From positions 1-31,758 of the forward strand of contig JANXEP010000018.1 in NCBI GenBank assembly GCA_025057795.1: 31,758 nucleotides of DNA. Direction: 5' to 3'. This stretch comes from Candidatus Bathyarchaeota archaeon (lineage in GTDB: Archaea > Thermoproteota > Bathyarchaeia > Bathyarchaeales > UBA233). Shown here one piece after another: positions 15,016 to 22,460 of this stretch. Position 1 is the stretch's first letter. Each line of letters opens with the position of its first letter. A model generated the notes under the pieces. That model was not told the DNA's origin. It did not search any database and was given only the letters and a program-made list of their open reading frames with translations. A program made the position numbers and the translations under genes.

Positions 15016-16308
15016 ATGATGATGGTTCAGTACCCAAACCTTGAAAAGGTAGCAACTTGGCGAACAAAGGGTGACATGTTCTATCTTTGCATGACCTGCC
15101 GCTACTGCATTTTTGAGAGCTATGAATATTTAGATGGCAAAGACAAGAGTGCAGGTTATCAAAATCTTTGTCCAGCCTATGATGTTTGGCAGCATGAAGC
15201 CTACAGCTCCTTTGGCAAAGTAGCTATTGCCCGGGCCTTGTACGAGGGGAAAATGGAGTTAACAGATAAAGCTGTTGAATTGATATATGCTTGCTCTGTC
15301 TGCGGCGCCTGTCGAGAAGAATGTTTTGCAAGAAAAAGGACGAAGTATTATGAGGAACATGGTGTGCCGCCTTCACCTTTTGACCCCTTGGAAATTATTC
15401 TAGCCTTGAGAAGGGACTCTGTGGAGCTTGGAAAAGGTCCGCTGCCAAGGCAGCAAAGATGGATGAAGGAAATAGAGGAGAGGAACAACCCCTACTTTGA
15501 AAAGCATGAGGCTAGGCTTAATTGGCTCTCGCCTGAAGTCAGAGGGAAACTTCCGAAAAGGGCTGACGTCGTGTACTTTGTGGGTTGCACCGCATCTTAT
15601 AGGGAACCGCAAATAGCTAAAGCAACTGTGGATATACTGGAGAAAGCTGGAGTAGACTACACGATAATGTTTCCTGAAGAGTGGTGTTGTGGTTCTCCAG
15701 TCTACATGGTTGGAAACACAAACCTGTTCAACCGTCAGCTTAAGCATAATGTCGAAGCAGTTAAAAACTATGGGGCAAAACAACTAGTCACTTCATGTGC
15801 GGGATGCTATAGAATGTGGAAGAAGGAATATCCGGAGACTCTTAAAGAGATGTTGCCCTTTGAGGTTTTGCATTCCGTTGAATTTATACAAAAATTGATA
15901 AGGGACGGAAGAATCCGTTTAGACAAAAAGATCGCAAAAGAAGTAACATATCATGATCCATGCCACATAGGAAGACACTTAATGGACGGAAACGGCAGTT
16001 ACAAGCCATTATTTGATCAACCACGCGAAATTTTGCAATCAATTCCGGGAATTAAACTCAAAGAAATGCCTAGAAAACGCTGGTACAGTTATTGTTGCTC
16101 AGCCGGAGGCGGGTTTAAGTCTGCCTTTCCAACGCAAGCTATAGAGATAGCGGCGAGGAGAATAAATGAGGCGCTTGAAGTTGGCGTTAATACTCTTGTT
16201 TCAGCATGTCCGTTCTGCTACCGAAACTTCAGAGACGCAATTAATGAGAGGAAGTTTAACATAGAGCTTTACGATGTTGTGGAACTTGTGGCTGCTTCGA
16301 TAGTCTAG
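15016..16308 (+). CDS. CCG-domain Fe-S protein (GlcF/HdrD-like), copy 2
   Basis: 430-residue paralogue of the Fe-S protein at 7990. Ferredoxin-type sites are C25-C28-C31 with C52, and C93-C96-C99 with C103. CCG domain 1 is complete (C191, C224-C225-G226, C261, C264). Domain 2 has C316, then C360-C361-S362 with serine in place of the usual glycine, then C398 and C401. AGGAGG precedes three consecutive ATG codons (15016, 15019, 15022). It immediately follows the 4-cresol-dehydrogenase-like flavoprotein and probably takes its electrons, in place of the cytochrome c used by bacterial 4-cresol dehydrogenase. Its stop overlaps the convergent regulator gene by four bases. Confidence 0.87.
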   Translation: MMMVQYPNLEKVATWRTKGDMFYLCMTCRYCIFESYEYLDGKDKSAGYQNLCPAYDVWQHEAYSSFGKVAIARALYEGKMELTDKAVELIYACSVCGACREECFARKRTKYYEEHGVPPSPFDPLEIILALRRDSVELGKGPLPRQQRWMKEIEERNNPYFEKHEARLNWLSPEVRGKLPKRADVVYFVGCTASYREPQIAKATVDILEKAGVDYTIMFPEEWCCGSPVYMVGNTNLFNRQLKHNVEAVKNYGAKQLVTSCAGCYRMWKKEYPETLKEMLPFEVLHSVEFIQKLIRDGRIRLDKKIAKEVTYHDPCHIGRHLMDGNGSYKPLFDQPREILQSIPGIKLKEMPRKRWYSYCCSAGGGFKSAFPTQAIEIAARRINEALEVGVNTLVSACPFCYRNFRDAINERKFNIELYDVVELVAASIV

Positions 16309-16502
16309 TTTCCTTCCCTACTTTTATCTGGCAACATCTTCTTATGGAAGCCCTCTCTAAAGGCTGATCGGACAATATCTCGGATACATTCTCCTCTGCT
16401 TGAATAGACTCCAGCCTTAATGAGCTCGTCGATTATCTGAACGCAACGTATAGGCAGGCGCACCGTAAAAGATACAGATTTCTGACTTTTCTGGTTATCC
16501 AA
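16305..16502 (-). CDS. Ribbon-helix-helix transcriptional regulator
   Basis: 65-residue RHH (CopG/Arc-type) DNA-binding protein. A beta strand (KSVSFTVRLP) is followed by two helices (IRCVQIIDELIKAG and SRGECIRDIVRSAFREG) with the SSRGECIRD turn typical of the fold. It would act as a dimer or tetramer on short operator repeats. The start is TTG at 16502. It is divergent from the ABC importer genes with 91 bases between the starts, and convergent with the CCG protein gene. Control of the importer or the whole island is the natural guess. An AT-rich inverted repeat (AAAAAT, 8 bases, ATTTTT) in the shared gap is one possible site. Confidence 0.72.
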   Translation of the reverse strand: MDNQKSQKSVSFTVRLPIRCVQIIDELIKAGVYSSRGECIRDIVRSAFREGFHKKMLPDKSREGN

Positions 16503-16593
16503 GTCTAACCACTTTGTAATAAAAACGTGTCAAAAATATTATAAAATTTTTCGAAAACTAACTACTTCTAAAACATCAACGGAGTGATAAAAG

Positions 16594-17595
16594 ATGTTTT
16601 TAACGTCAAAAAGGCTGTTTGCAGTTATAATAGCGGTTATAATGGCATCCGCAAGTTTTGCTGCCGGCTATCACATCGGATACAATGCTGGCTTAACTGC
16701 GGCTCCAAAGGTGGTGCGCGTAGGTTATCTTATGGCGGATATCCACCACACACCGTTTTTTGTGGCATTCTCTAAAGGATTTTATGAAAATGAGGGAATT
16801 GCGCCTAAACGTTTAGAGTATGTAAATGGCCCAGCGCAAATGATTGCCTTTTCCGCAGGAGACCTCGACGCAGGATACGTTGGGGTTGTTCCCGCGTTGA
16901 TGGCTAAAGCGAAAGGAGTAGACCTTGTAATTGTAGCTTCTTCAAACTTAGAGGGGTCAGCCATTGTCTCGAAGAATGAGATAAAATCCGTTTTGGAACT
17001 AGATAAGAGAGTTGTGGGCGCGCCGGGCATAGGCACAATCCAAGACTGCTTGCTATACATGATTGAAAGGAAATTTAATATTACAGTGGCTCATCAGCAT
17101 TACAAGGTTTCAGATTTACCAGCAGCCCTTGAAAAAGGGGAAATAGACGCGTACATAGCATGGGAGCCGTTCGCCACGGAGGCCGCGGCAAAGGGAATAG
17201 GCCATATTATATACGCTTCACGGGATATTCTGCCAAACCACCAGTGCTGCATCTTCTACGTTTCTGGTAAAATTTATAGGGAGCAGCCGGATCTGCTGAG
17301 GAAACTGCTTAAAGTTCATATTAGGGCAATTAGGTTTGTTATTGATAACGGAACGGATTCCATGAAAATTTTCAGTAATACAACGGGAAAGTCCATGGAA
17401 GTTGTGGAAAATTCGTGGAAAAACATTATCTGGGATTATCATCCAAACGTGGAGAGTATCAAATTGTTTGTGAAGTATCTTATAGAGCAAGGGAAGATAA
17501 GCATTGAAGATGTTCCTGACATAGACAAGTTTGTGGACGAAGCTTTTCCCGCCGACCTAAGAAAACTCCTTGAGGAGATGGAAGCAGCTGACTAA
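16594..17595 (+). CDS. ABC importer substrate-binding protein (SsuA/NMT1-like)
   Basis: 333-residue periplasmic-type binding protein of the NMT1/SsuA/TauA class. An N-terminal hydrophobic segment (residues about 7-25, AVIIAVIMASASFAAG) is a signal peptide or membrane anchor. The mature protein starts VVRVGYLMADIHHTPFF and carries AFSAGDLDAGYVGVVPAL and the class motif AYIAWEPFATEA. Members bind sulfonates, taurine, nitrate, thiamine precursors or aromatic acids, so the ligand stays open. GGAG lies nine bases before the ATG. Permease and ATPase genes follow in an overlapping run, and the position beside the oxidation genes suggests it captures their substrate. Confidence 0.86.
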   Translation: MFLTSKRLFAVIIAVIMASASFAAGYHIGYNAGLTAAPKVVRVGYLMADIHHTPFFVAFSKGFYENEGIAPKRLEYVNGPAQMIAFSAGDLDAGYVGVVPALMAKAKGVDLVIVASSNLEGSAIVSKNEIKSVLELDKRVVGAPGIGTIQDCLLYMIERKFNITVAHQHYKVSDLPAALEKGEIDAYIAWEPFATEAAAKGIGHIIYASRDILPNHQCCIFYVSGKIYREQPDLLRKLLKVHIRAIRFVIDNGTDSMKIFSNTTGKSMEVVENSWKNIIWDYHPNVESIKLFVKYLIEQGKISIEDVPDIDKFVDEAFPADLRKLLEEMEAAD

Positions 17596-18394
17596 GACTG
17601 ATGGGGAAAACTCAAAAGGTGGTTGCCGATACAAAATTCTACTATACAATGTTGTTCTGGTTATTGTTCTGCTTGTTGTGTGGGAGTTTGCCGCTAAAGT
17701 GTTTCGTTCGCCTTTCTTCCCAAGCTTTACGGAAGTTGTGGCAGCCGCCTTTAGAATCATTGTTTTTGGGGACATCGAAGGTTACAGGTTGTCAGATCAC
17801 GTATTTGCAAGCATTATCCGAGTATTGTCGGGTTTTGGACTTGCCTGTCTAACGGGGTTTCCCACGGGACTTTTGATGGGGTTGAGGCGCGAAATCTACG
17901 AAGCTTCAAAACCTGTAATTGAGCCTGTGCGCTTTATACCTCCTATAGCCTGGCTTCCCATTGTTTTTCTGCTACTTTCAGGATATTTACGGTACATCAT
18001 GATAATCTGGTTAGGGGCTTTTTTCCCCATACTGTTGAATACGCTGTCCGGTGTTAAGAGAACAGACATAAATTTAATTAACGTTGCAAGGGTGTTTGGC
18101 GCGGATGGAAAATTGATAATTTTAAAGGTCATAATTCCATCTGCTTTGCCAGAGGTTATCGCTGGCATGAGGATAGGACTTGGGGTAGGCTGGATGTGCA
18201 TTGTCGCCGCCGAGATGATGGGCGGGGATCCTGTGGGTTTGGGGCGTCTAATAATAAAGCATGTTGAGTTATTACAAATCGACGCAAGCATAGTTGGCAT
18301 AATCTTCATAGGCGTCATTGGACTTCTAATGAACGAAATCTTCCTACAAGCTGAAAAAAGACTTTTTAAATGGCGCGTTGAGGTTAGAGTCTGA
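17570..18394 (+). CDS. ABC importer permease (SsuC/TauC-like)
   Basis: 274-residue inner-membrane permease with about six membrane segments, the first at LYNVVLVIVLLVVWEFAAKV. The ATPase-docking EAA loop is visible as NVARVFGADGKLIILKVIIPSALPEVIAGMRIGLG (quoted in part: NVARVFGADG, then IIPSALPEVIAG). The only usable start is TTG at 17570, inside the end of the binding-protein gene and next to an AGGAGA sequence, a 26-base overlap. No in-frame ATG occurs before the first membrane segment. An ATG at 17601 belongs to another frame. The last base of its stop is the first base of the ATPase start. Confidence 0.85.
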   Translation: MRRWKQLTKTDGENSKGGCRYKILLYNVVLVIVLLVVWEFAAKVFRSPFFPSFTEVVAAAFRIIVFGDIEGYRLSDHVFASIIRVLSGFGLACLTGFPTGLLMGLRREIYEASKPVIEPVRFIPPIAWLPIVFLLLSGYLRYIMIIWLGAFFPILLNTLSGVKRTDINLINVARVFGADGKLIILKVIIPSALPEVIAGMRIGLGVGWMCIVAAEMMGGDPVGLGRLIIKHVELLQIDASIVGIIFIGVIGLLMNEIFLQAEKRLFKWRVEVRV

Positions 18395-19146
18395 TGAGCA
18401 TAAATCCACCAGTTACTGTCGCCGTTAGGAACGTTTCAAAACGTTATGGCAGCTTAGAAGTATTAACGAATATAAATTTTCAAGTTGACAGTGGAGAATT
18501 TTTTGTTGTTGTTGGTCCATCGGGTTGTGGCAAAACAACCCTTCTGAAGATAATCTCGGGACTTGAAAATCCTTCCTCGGGTTCTGTAGTAATTAACGGG
18601 AAGACACCAGACTTTAGGGCGCAAAGGGTAGGTTTTGTGTTCCAAGAGGATTTCCTCTTTCCGTGGAGAACCGTAGAGGAAAACGTGAGGTTTGGCCTAG
18701 AAATAGGGGGATTGTCCAAAGAGGACAGGGTTAAAGAAATGGTTAGCCTCGTGGGGTTAAGGGGTTTTGAACACTTCCACCCGCACCAAATTTCAGGCGG
18801 CATGCGTAAGCGTGTAGCAATAGCAAGAGCCCTTGCTGTTGATCCGTCTCTATTGCTTATGGATGAGCCTTTCGGTGACCTCGACGCTCAAACGCGGTGG
18901 ATAATGCATAAGGAGCTTTGGGCGATACATGAAAAACTGAAGAAAACGACGATCTTCGTAACTCACAACGTTGAAGAAGCCGTGTACCTTGGCGATAGGG
19001 TTTTGGTGTTGACAAAGCGTCCCGGAACCGTTAAGAAGATAATACCTATCGAATTGCAAAGGCCTAGGGACAAGCTCAGCAGGGAATTCATAAACTATAG
19101 GGAAATGATTATACAACTGTTGAGGGAGGAGGTTCCGGAAATATAA
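18394..19146 (+). CDS. ABC importer ATPase (SsuB/TauB-like)
   Basis: 250-residue nucleotide-binding subunit. Walker A is GPSGCGKTTL (41-50), the signature is ISGGMRKRVAIARA, Walker B is LLLMDEPFGDLD, and the switch histidine lies in VTHNVEEAVYLGDRV. The Q-loop is VFQEDFLFPWRTVEENV, typical of SsuB/TauB/NrtD-class importers. ATG 18394 overlaps the permease stop by one base. It completes a three-gene importer transcribed away from the RHH regulator. Confidence 0.92.
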   Translation: MSINPPVTVAVRNVSKRYGSLEVLTNINFQVDSGEFFVVVGPSGCGKTTLLKIISGLENPSSGSVVINGKTPDFRAQRVGFVFQEDFLFPWRTVEENVRFGLEIGGLSKEDRVKEMVSLVGLRGFEHFHPHQISGGMRKRVAIARALAVDPSLLLMDEPFGDLDAQTRWIMHKELWAIHEKLKKTTIFVTHNVEEAVYLGDRVLVLTKRPGTVKKIIPIELQRPRDKLSREFINYREMIIQLLREEVPEI

Positions 19147-19253
19147 CGTTAGATACGTTTTGCCCTTTGAATGCCATGAGAATAGCCTTCATATGTGCAG
19201 GCAAAGCTTTTATTGCCATTGAATTTGAAGTATAAGCAGCATGGAGGGTTGTT

Positions 19254-19922
19254 ATGGAATCAAACGGATTGGAAGCAAGAATTAGAGCTTTAGAAGATCG
19301 AGTTAAGGCGTTAGAACAACAGGTGAGGGTTATGCATGATATTGAGGAGATAAAAAGGCTTCAGAGGGCATACGGGTACTATCTTGAACGTTGGATGTCT
19401 GAGGAGCTAATTGATCTGTTTTCCGATAGCCCTGAGGCAACCTTAAAAATCGCTGCTGGTGAGTTTAGAGGAAAAGAAAGCATCGCAAGGTTTTTCCGCG
19501 GTGGGGGAACAAAGGAGGATATCTATGAAAAACGCACGGCAAACCCGTACTTTCTACATCAAGTGATGCAACTTTCACCTATCATAGATGTAGATCCAGA
19601 CGGCAAAAGGGCGTGGGGAAGATGGTATGGTTTTGGTTTTAACGCTTTAGTAGACCCTGATGGGCGCATCTCGCCAAACGTTATGAACGGAGTTTATGAA
19701 GTTGAATATGTTAAAGAAAATGGAAAATGGAAGCTATTGAAAGTCCACTGGTGCATGAGGTTTAACGCTCCTGTAGACAAATGGACAGATCCGTCAAGAT
19801 ATCTCCTCCCAAAACACCACCCGCTTCCTTTCAAACCAGACGGGGAAGGGGAAACCAGAGGAATTTATCCATCTGCATTCAGCCTACCATTCCATTACAA
19901 AAACCCAGTAACTGGCAAATAA
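19254..19922 (+). CDS. SnoaL/NTF2-fold protein with N-terminal coiled coil
   Basis: 222 residues. Residues about 5-33 form a short coiled coil (LEARIRALEDRVKALEQQV). An NTF2-like alpha+beta barrel of the SnoaL type follows (IEEIKRLQRAYGYYLERWM, GEFRGKESIARFF, VNGVYEVEY-like strands, GKWKLLKVHWCMRF). NTF2-fold enzymes include dehydratases, isomerases, dehydrochlorinases and lignin-fragment lyases; the pocket residues here do not allow a choice. GGAGG lies seven bases before the ATG, and a TATA-like CTTTTATTG sits about 45 bases upstream, so it may have its own promoter. Being last in the island, it may act on the imported substrate or an intermediate. Confidence 0.75.
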   Translation: MESNGLEARIRALEDRVKALEQQVRVMHDIEEIKRLQRAYGYYLERWMSEELIDLFSDSPEATLKIAAGEFRGKESIARFFRGGGTKEDIYEKRTANPYFLHQVMQLSPIIDVDPDGKRAWGRWYGFGFNALVDPDGRISPNVMNGVYEVEYVKENGKWKLLKVHWCMRFNAPVDKWTDPSRYLLPKHHPLPFKPDGEGETRGIYPSAFSLPFHYKNPVTGK

Positions 19923-20193
19923 TCGTAAAACCAAAGCTAGAAGCCTCACCCGCTGTACTTTCCACTATCGCCGCGGTGAAAAAGCGAAGTGGCTATATAC
20001 TAAAGCAAGAAAAATAGCAACAGTGAACCTATAACTTATGAAAGAATACGGAAAAGACTTCTCAAAAACGGTTTAAAGCTGAGGATTAACAAGTTAAGGG
20101 ATTATTTCGCTACTTTTATCTTAAAAATGGTTTAATTCGTGAGGAAGTGGATAATTGCAGGGAAGGATTTCCGCAAAACATGTTTATACGTAG
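19923..20193. other. Gene-poor spacer, possible gene remnant
   Basis: No convincing full gene. Near its end an ATG at 20180 opens a 29-codon frame (MFIRSYWSPSFKELRDRVFN and on) that reads like the tail of a real protein and ends in an ATGA overlap at 20266-20269. This could be a remnant of a gene cut by rearrangement, but it is too short to identify. Confidence 0.25.
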
Positions 20194-20691
20194 TTATTGG
20201 AGTCCAAGCTTCAAAGAACTAAGGGATAGAGTTTTCAACGCTTTAGAAAAGCTTGAGGTGATGGTATGAGTTTGGATTTGATGGAGTCTCGTGGGATTAG
20301 GCTTCCGCCTAGGGAGACTGATTCCATCCATTTTCGTACCTATGCCCTTCATTTTCCTGCTCCAGTCACGGCTGAAATGCTCGAAAATAATCAATGCCCA
20401 TTCAGGCTTATTATTTTTGAAATTTTTATCTCTGTAGAGTTTTTCTGTTAAGAACCTTTGAATTTCTATTCGAGCATTGCAGCAGTTCCTCCAGTCTAAG
20501 GTGTACTTAATTTCTATGAGAATTAGACGTCCATCTTCTAAAGTTGTTGCAGCATCAACACGCGCGTTCTTCAGCGGAATAATCTTATCAATACCCAGCA
20601 TGCCTTTGTTTTCGAGAAGATACTCTAGTACTTTTTCCTCAAAAATTCGGGGCTTACTTTTAGACTTTCTATTTCTAGTAATATCACACAA
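20194..20691 (-). CDS. PD-(D/E)XK nuclease-like protein, possibly frameshifted
   Basis: 165-residue ORF from TTG 20691. The core has the pattern of a PD-(D/E)XK nuclease: NARVDAATTLEDGRLILIEIKYT, with Asp followed by Glu-x-Lys (EIK) on the next strand. A preceding helix (EEKVLEYLLENKG) fits the fold. The last ~45 residues (SLPRRKPNPTRLHQIQTHT onward) are low-complexity and do not look like a natural end. Just upstream in another frame is a peptide with a better start (ATG 20762), so the gene may be frameshifted near 20685 and disrupted at its 3' end. No restriction or transposase partner is adjacent. Function is uncertain. Confidence 0.5.
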   Translation of the reverse strand: MCDITRNRKSKSKPRIFEEKVLEYLLENKGMLGIDKIIPLKNARVDAATTLEDGRLILIEIKYTLDWRNCCNARIEIQRFLTEKLYRDKNFKNNKPEWALIIFEHFSRDWSRKMKGIGTKMDGISLPRRKPNPTRLHQIQTHTITSSFSKALKTLSLSSLKLGLQ

Positions 20692-20762
20692 ACGTGGTTT
20701 TTTCTATGCCACTCTTCATATTTTATGTCTTCGTCAGGAATCAAAAACTTATCAATTTTCAT
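20625..20762 (-). pseudogene. Possible true N-terminus of the nuclease-like gene, out of frame
   Basis: 45-codon ORF, ATG at 20762 preceded by GAGGT about seven bases upstream, starting MKIDKFLIPDEDIKYEEWHR. It overlaps the start of the nuclease-like ORF in a different frame. Joining the two by a one-base shift in the GTTTGTGTG stretch near 20685 would give one continuous protein of about 190 residues. It could also be an independent short gene. Confidence 0.3.
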
Positions 20763-21033
20763 ATTTGCAACCTCAGCATAACTTTCGCTCAAGCAGTTTG
20801 TATTACATTTTTATTTAGAAATCTTTTCCATTTTTTCCGTTTTTTATTCCGTTCGTTTTCTTCTTTGCTTAGATTTTTTTCATTATACGAAACAAAGTTT
20901 GGTTACTTTCTGAATTTGAATTGCCTTTTTGGTTAAGCTAAGATAAACAAGGTTTAAACCTTTCAAAAATCCTCGAGGAAGCTCTAAATTAATATTAAAC
21001 TATGTGGAACCGAAAGCTCTAAATTTCTTAATC
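20763..21033. other. AT- and pyrimidine-rich spacer before tRNA-Val
   Basis: No gene seen. Bases about 20810-20890 are a strongly pyrimidine-biased run on the plus strand, which makes a spurious phenylalanine-rich ORF. AGCTCTAAATT occurs twice (20980-20990 and 21015-21025). TTAATATTAAAC at about 20989-21000 is a plausible TATA region for tRNA-Val. Confidence 0.4.
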
Positions 21034-21057
21034 GACTTTCTTTCTGAAAAGAAAGTC
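21034..21057 (+). repeat. Perfect 10-bp hairpin abutting tRNA-Val
   Basis: GACTTTCTTT (21034-21043), tetraloop CTGA, AAAGAAAGTC (21048-21057). The second arm ends at the base before tRNA position 1, and C33/G58 could extend the stem by one pair into the acceptor strand. With a TATA box near 20990 the hairpin would be in the 5' leader of the precursor, at the RNase P cut site. Confidence 0.7.
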
Positions 21058-21132
21058 GGGCCGGTAGTCTAGCTCGGTTAGGACATCCGCTTGACGTGCG
21101 GAAGGTCACCGGTTCAAATCCGGTCCGGCCCA
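21058..21132 (+). tRNA. tRNA-Val(GAC), intronless
   Basis: 75 bases. The acceptor stem is GGGCCGG/CCGGCCC, the anticodon arm is TCCGC-TTGACGT-GCGGA giving anticodon GAC (valine, codon GUC), and the T arm is ACCGG-TTCAAAT-CCGGT. The discriminator is A and CCA is not encoded. All stems pair and no intron is needed. Confidence 0.96.
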
Positions 21133-21199
21133 TTAGTGTTTTTGTGTTGAACGTGGCATCGAGAAAGTTTATTAAATATTAATATTCATTATACATTGG

Positions 21200-21571
21200 T
21201 TGGCTGACGTGTTTAAAGCCTCAACCTTAGCCAGATCTTATGGGGAACAACCATTTAAAGGAGAGCGCGGCATTTTGGTTTGCGTTGAATGTGGAGAAAA
21301 TTTTCTGAAACCAGTTCTTGCGAGTGTTTTGCTAGGCGATTCTCTCACGACATATTATGCTTGTCCACGATGCTTGGCGAAGGTGGAGGATGGAAATTCT
21401 CCAAAACATAAAGAAAAAGAAAGGGCTGCGGATGAAAGAAAAGCCGAACGTGACGTGTCAGAGACAACTGAATGCAAGCATTTCCTTGGATATTTAAAGA
21501 AGCGTCCGAAAAACACGCCGATACCCGATGGATGCCTAACGTGCGACAAAATAATTGAATGTCTACTATGA
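21200..21571 (+). CDS. Small zinc-binding protein of unknown function
   Basis: 123 residues from TTG 21200. An N-terminal zinc ribbon (VCVECGE with YACPRCLAK) is followed by a charged linker of about 35 residues rich in Lys and Glu (KHKEKERAADERKAER). The C-terminus has a second cysteine/histidine set (ECKHFLGYL, GCLTCDKIIECL). The two-ended Cys pattern suggests a nucleic-acid- or protein-binding adaptor, but no specific family is recognised. Its TATA-like region (TTATTAAATATTAATATTC) just follows tRNA-Val, so it has a separate, short-leader transcript. Confidence 0.65.
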   Translation: MADVFKASTLARSYGEQPFKGERGILVCVECGENFLKPVLASVLLGDSLTTYYACPRCLAKVEDGNSPKHKEKERAADERKAERDVSETTECKHFLGYLKKRPKNTPIPDGCLTCDKIIECLL

Positions 21572-21709
21572 TGCAGAAAACTTTACATGGCTTTGAGCAA
21601 ACGACAGGCCTTTGAAATATTTAAACAACTCTCGACTTTTCATAAACAGTTTGCATAGGCATTATTAGCTCTTAATTGGGGTCTGTTCGTCATAGTTCCT
21701 CATCCGCAT

Positions 21710-21752
21710 AAGTTCAGACTGGGACGGCTCCGTCATCCCCCACTCTGAACTT
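21710..21752. repeat. Inverted repeat, structured RNA candidate
   Basis: AAGTTCAGA (21710-21718) pairs perfectly with TCTGAACTT (21744-21752). Inside, TGGG pairs with CCCA (21720-21723 with 21739-21742) and ACGG with CCGT (21724-21727 with 21730-21733). The outer flanks CATCCGCAT and GCGCATCC are also related. It lies in the 289-base gap 21572-21860, which holds no gene. It may be a small RNA, a terminator, or a mobile-repeat relic. Confidence 0.5.
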
Positions 21753-21860
21753 GCGCATCCTTGAAAATAAACTTTTATGGATTTCATGGAGAACATGTTA
21801 TATTGGCTTGTCTTTTATAGAAGGCTTCTCTAGATATGATGTATTTAGTTGGGTGAGAGC

Positions 21861-22439
21861 ATGGTTAAACTGTTAGGTGTTGTTGGAAGCCCTAGAAAAG
21901 GTGGAAACACTGAGATGCTGGTTATGGAGGTTTTGAGGGTTGCCGAGGGGGAGGGCGCTGAAGGCGAGATTATACATTTGGTTGACTTTGATTTAAAGCC
22001 ATGCAATGGTTGCGGATTATGTTTTGAAACCAGAAAATGTGAAATAGAAGATGATGTGGAAAAAATATTCGATAAGATTAGGGATGCAGACGGCGTCATC
22101 ATTGGAAGCCCTGTTTACTTCCAAAGCGTTAGTGCACAAACTAAGACTTTTATCGACAGAGTTGGATTCCTACATATTGCAAGAGAAAGAAAAATTTTCA
22201 GAAACAAAGTTGGCGGGGCGGTGGTGGTGGCTAGACGGTCAGGTTTGGCAAGTGCTTTATCCCAAATTTTGATGTTTTTCGTGTCGGCGAGAATGATTAT
22301 GGCAAGTCCTGCCGTGATGTCGCTGGCTCGTGAAAAGGGAGAAGCTGCCAAGGATACTGAGGCAATCGCGAATGCAATGGAGCTTGGAAGAACAATGGCT
22401 CAAATAGCTAAAGCAACAGCCTTTCTAAGAGAAACTTAA
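21861..22439 (+). CDS. Iron-sulfur flavoprotein (Isf-type NADPH-dependent FMN reductase family)
   Basis: 192-residue flavodoxin-fold protein. The FMN phosphate loop is GSPRKGGNTE (9-18), and the compact cluster motif C48-x2-C51-x2-C54-x5-C60 (CNGCGLCFETRKC) is the signature of archaeal iron-sulfur flavoproteins with one [4Fe-4S] and FMN. ADGVIIGSPVYFQSVSAQTK matches the flavin-ring loop. Known members move electrons from ferredoxin and reduce O2 or peroxide. I prefer ATG 21861, with GGGTGAG just upstream; TTG 21849 is also in frame. It is convergent with the RNase P operon. Confidence 0.85.
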   Translation: MVKLLGVVGSPRKGGNTEMLVMEVLRVAEGEGAEGEIIHLVDFDLKPCNGCGLCFETRKCEIEDDVEKIFDKIRDADGVIIGSPVYFQSVSAQTKTFIDRVGFLHIARERKIFRNKVGGAVVVARRSGLASALSQILMFFVSARMIMASPAVMSLAREKGEAAKDTEAIANAMELGRTMAQIAKATAFLRET

Positions 22440-22460
22440 CTTTCAGCTCAACGTCCGAGT

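Noticed and set aside
17601..17852. ATG-started ORF overlapping the permease gene
   Set aside because: It is out of frame with the permease; the TTG 17570 frame holds the EAA loop and all membrane segments.
20694..20936. Phenylalanine-rich 80-codon ORF as a membrane protein
   Set aside because: It arises from a pyrimidine-rich stretch, has no ribosome site and no credible homology.
21701..21765. C/D-box or k-turn RNA in the inverted repeat (GGATGA and CTGA on the minus strand)
   Set aside because: The boxes are too close together and lack the tandem G-A pairs of a k-turn.
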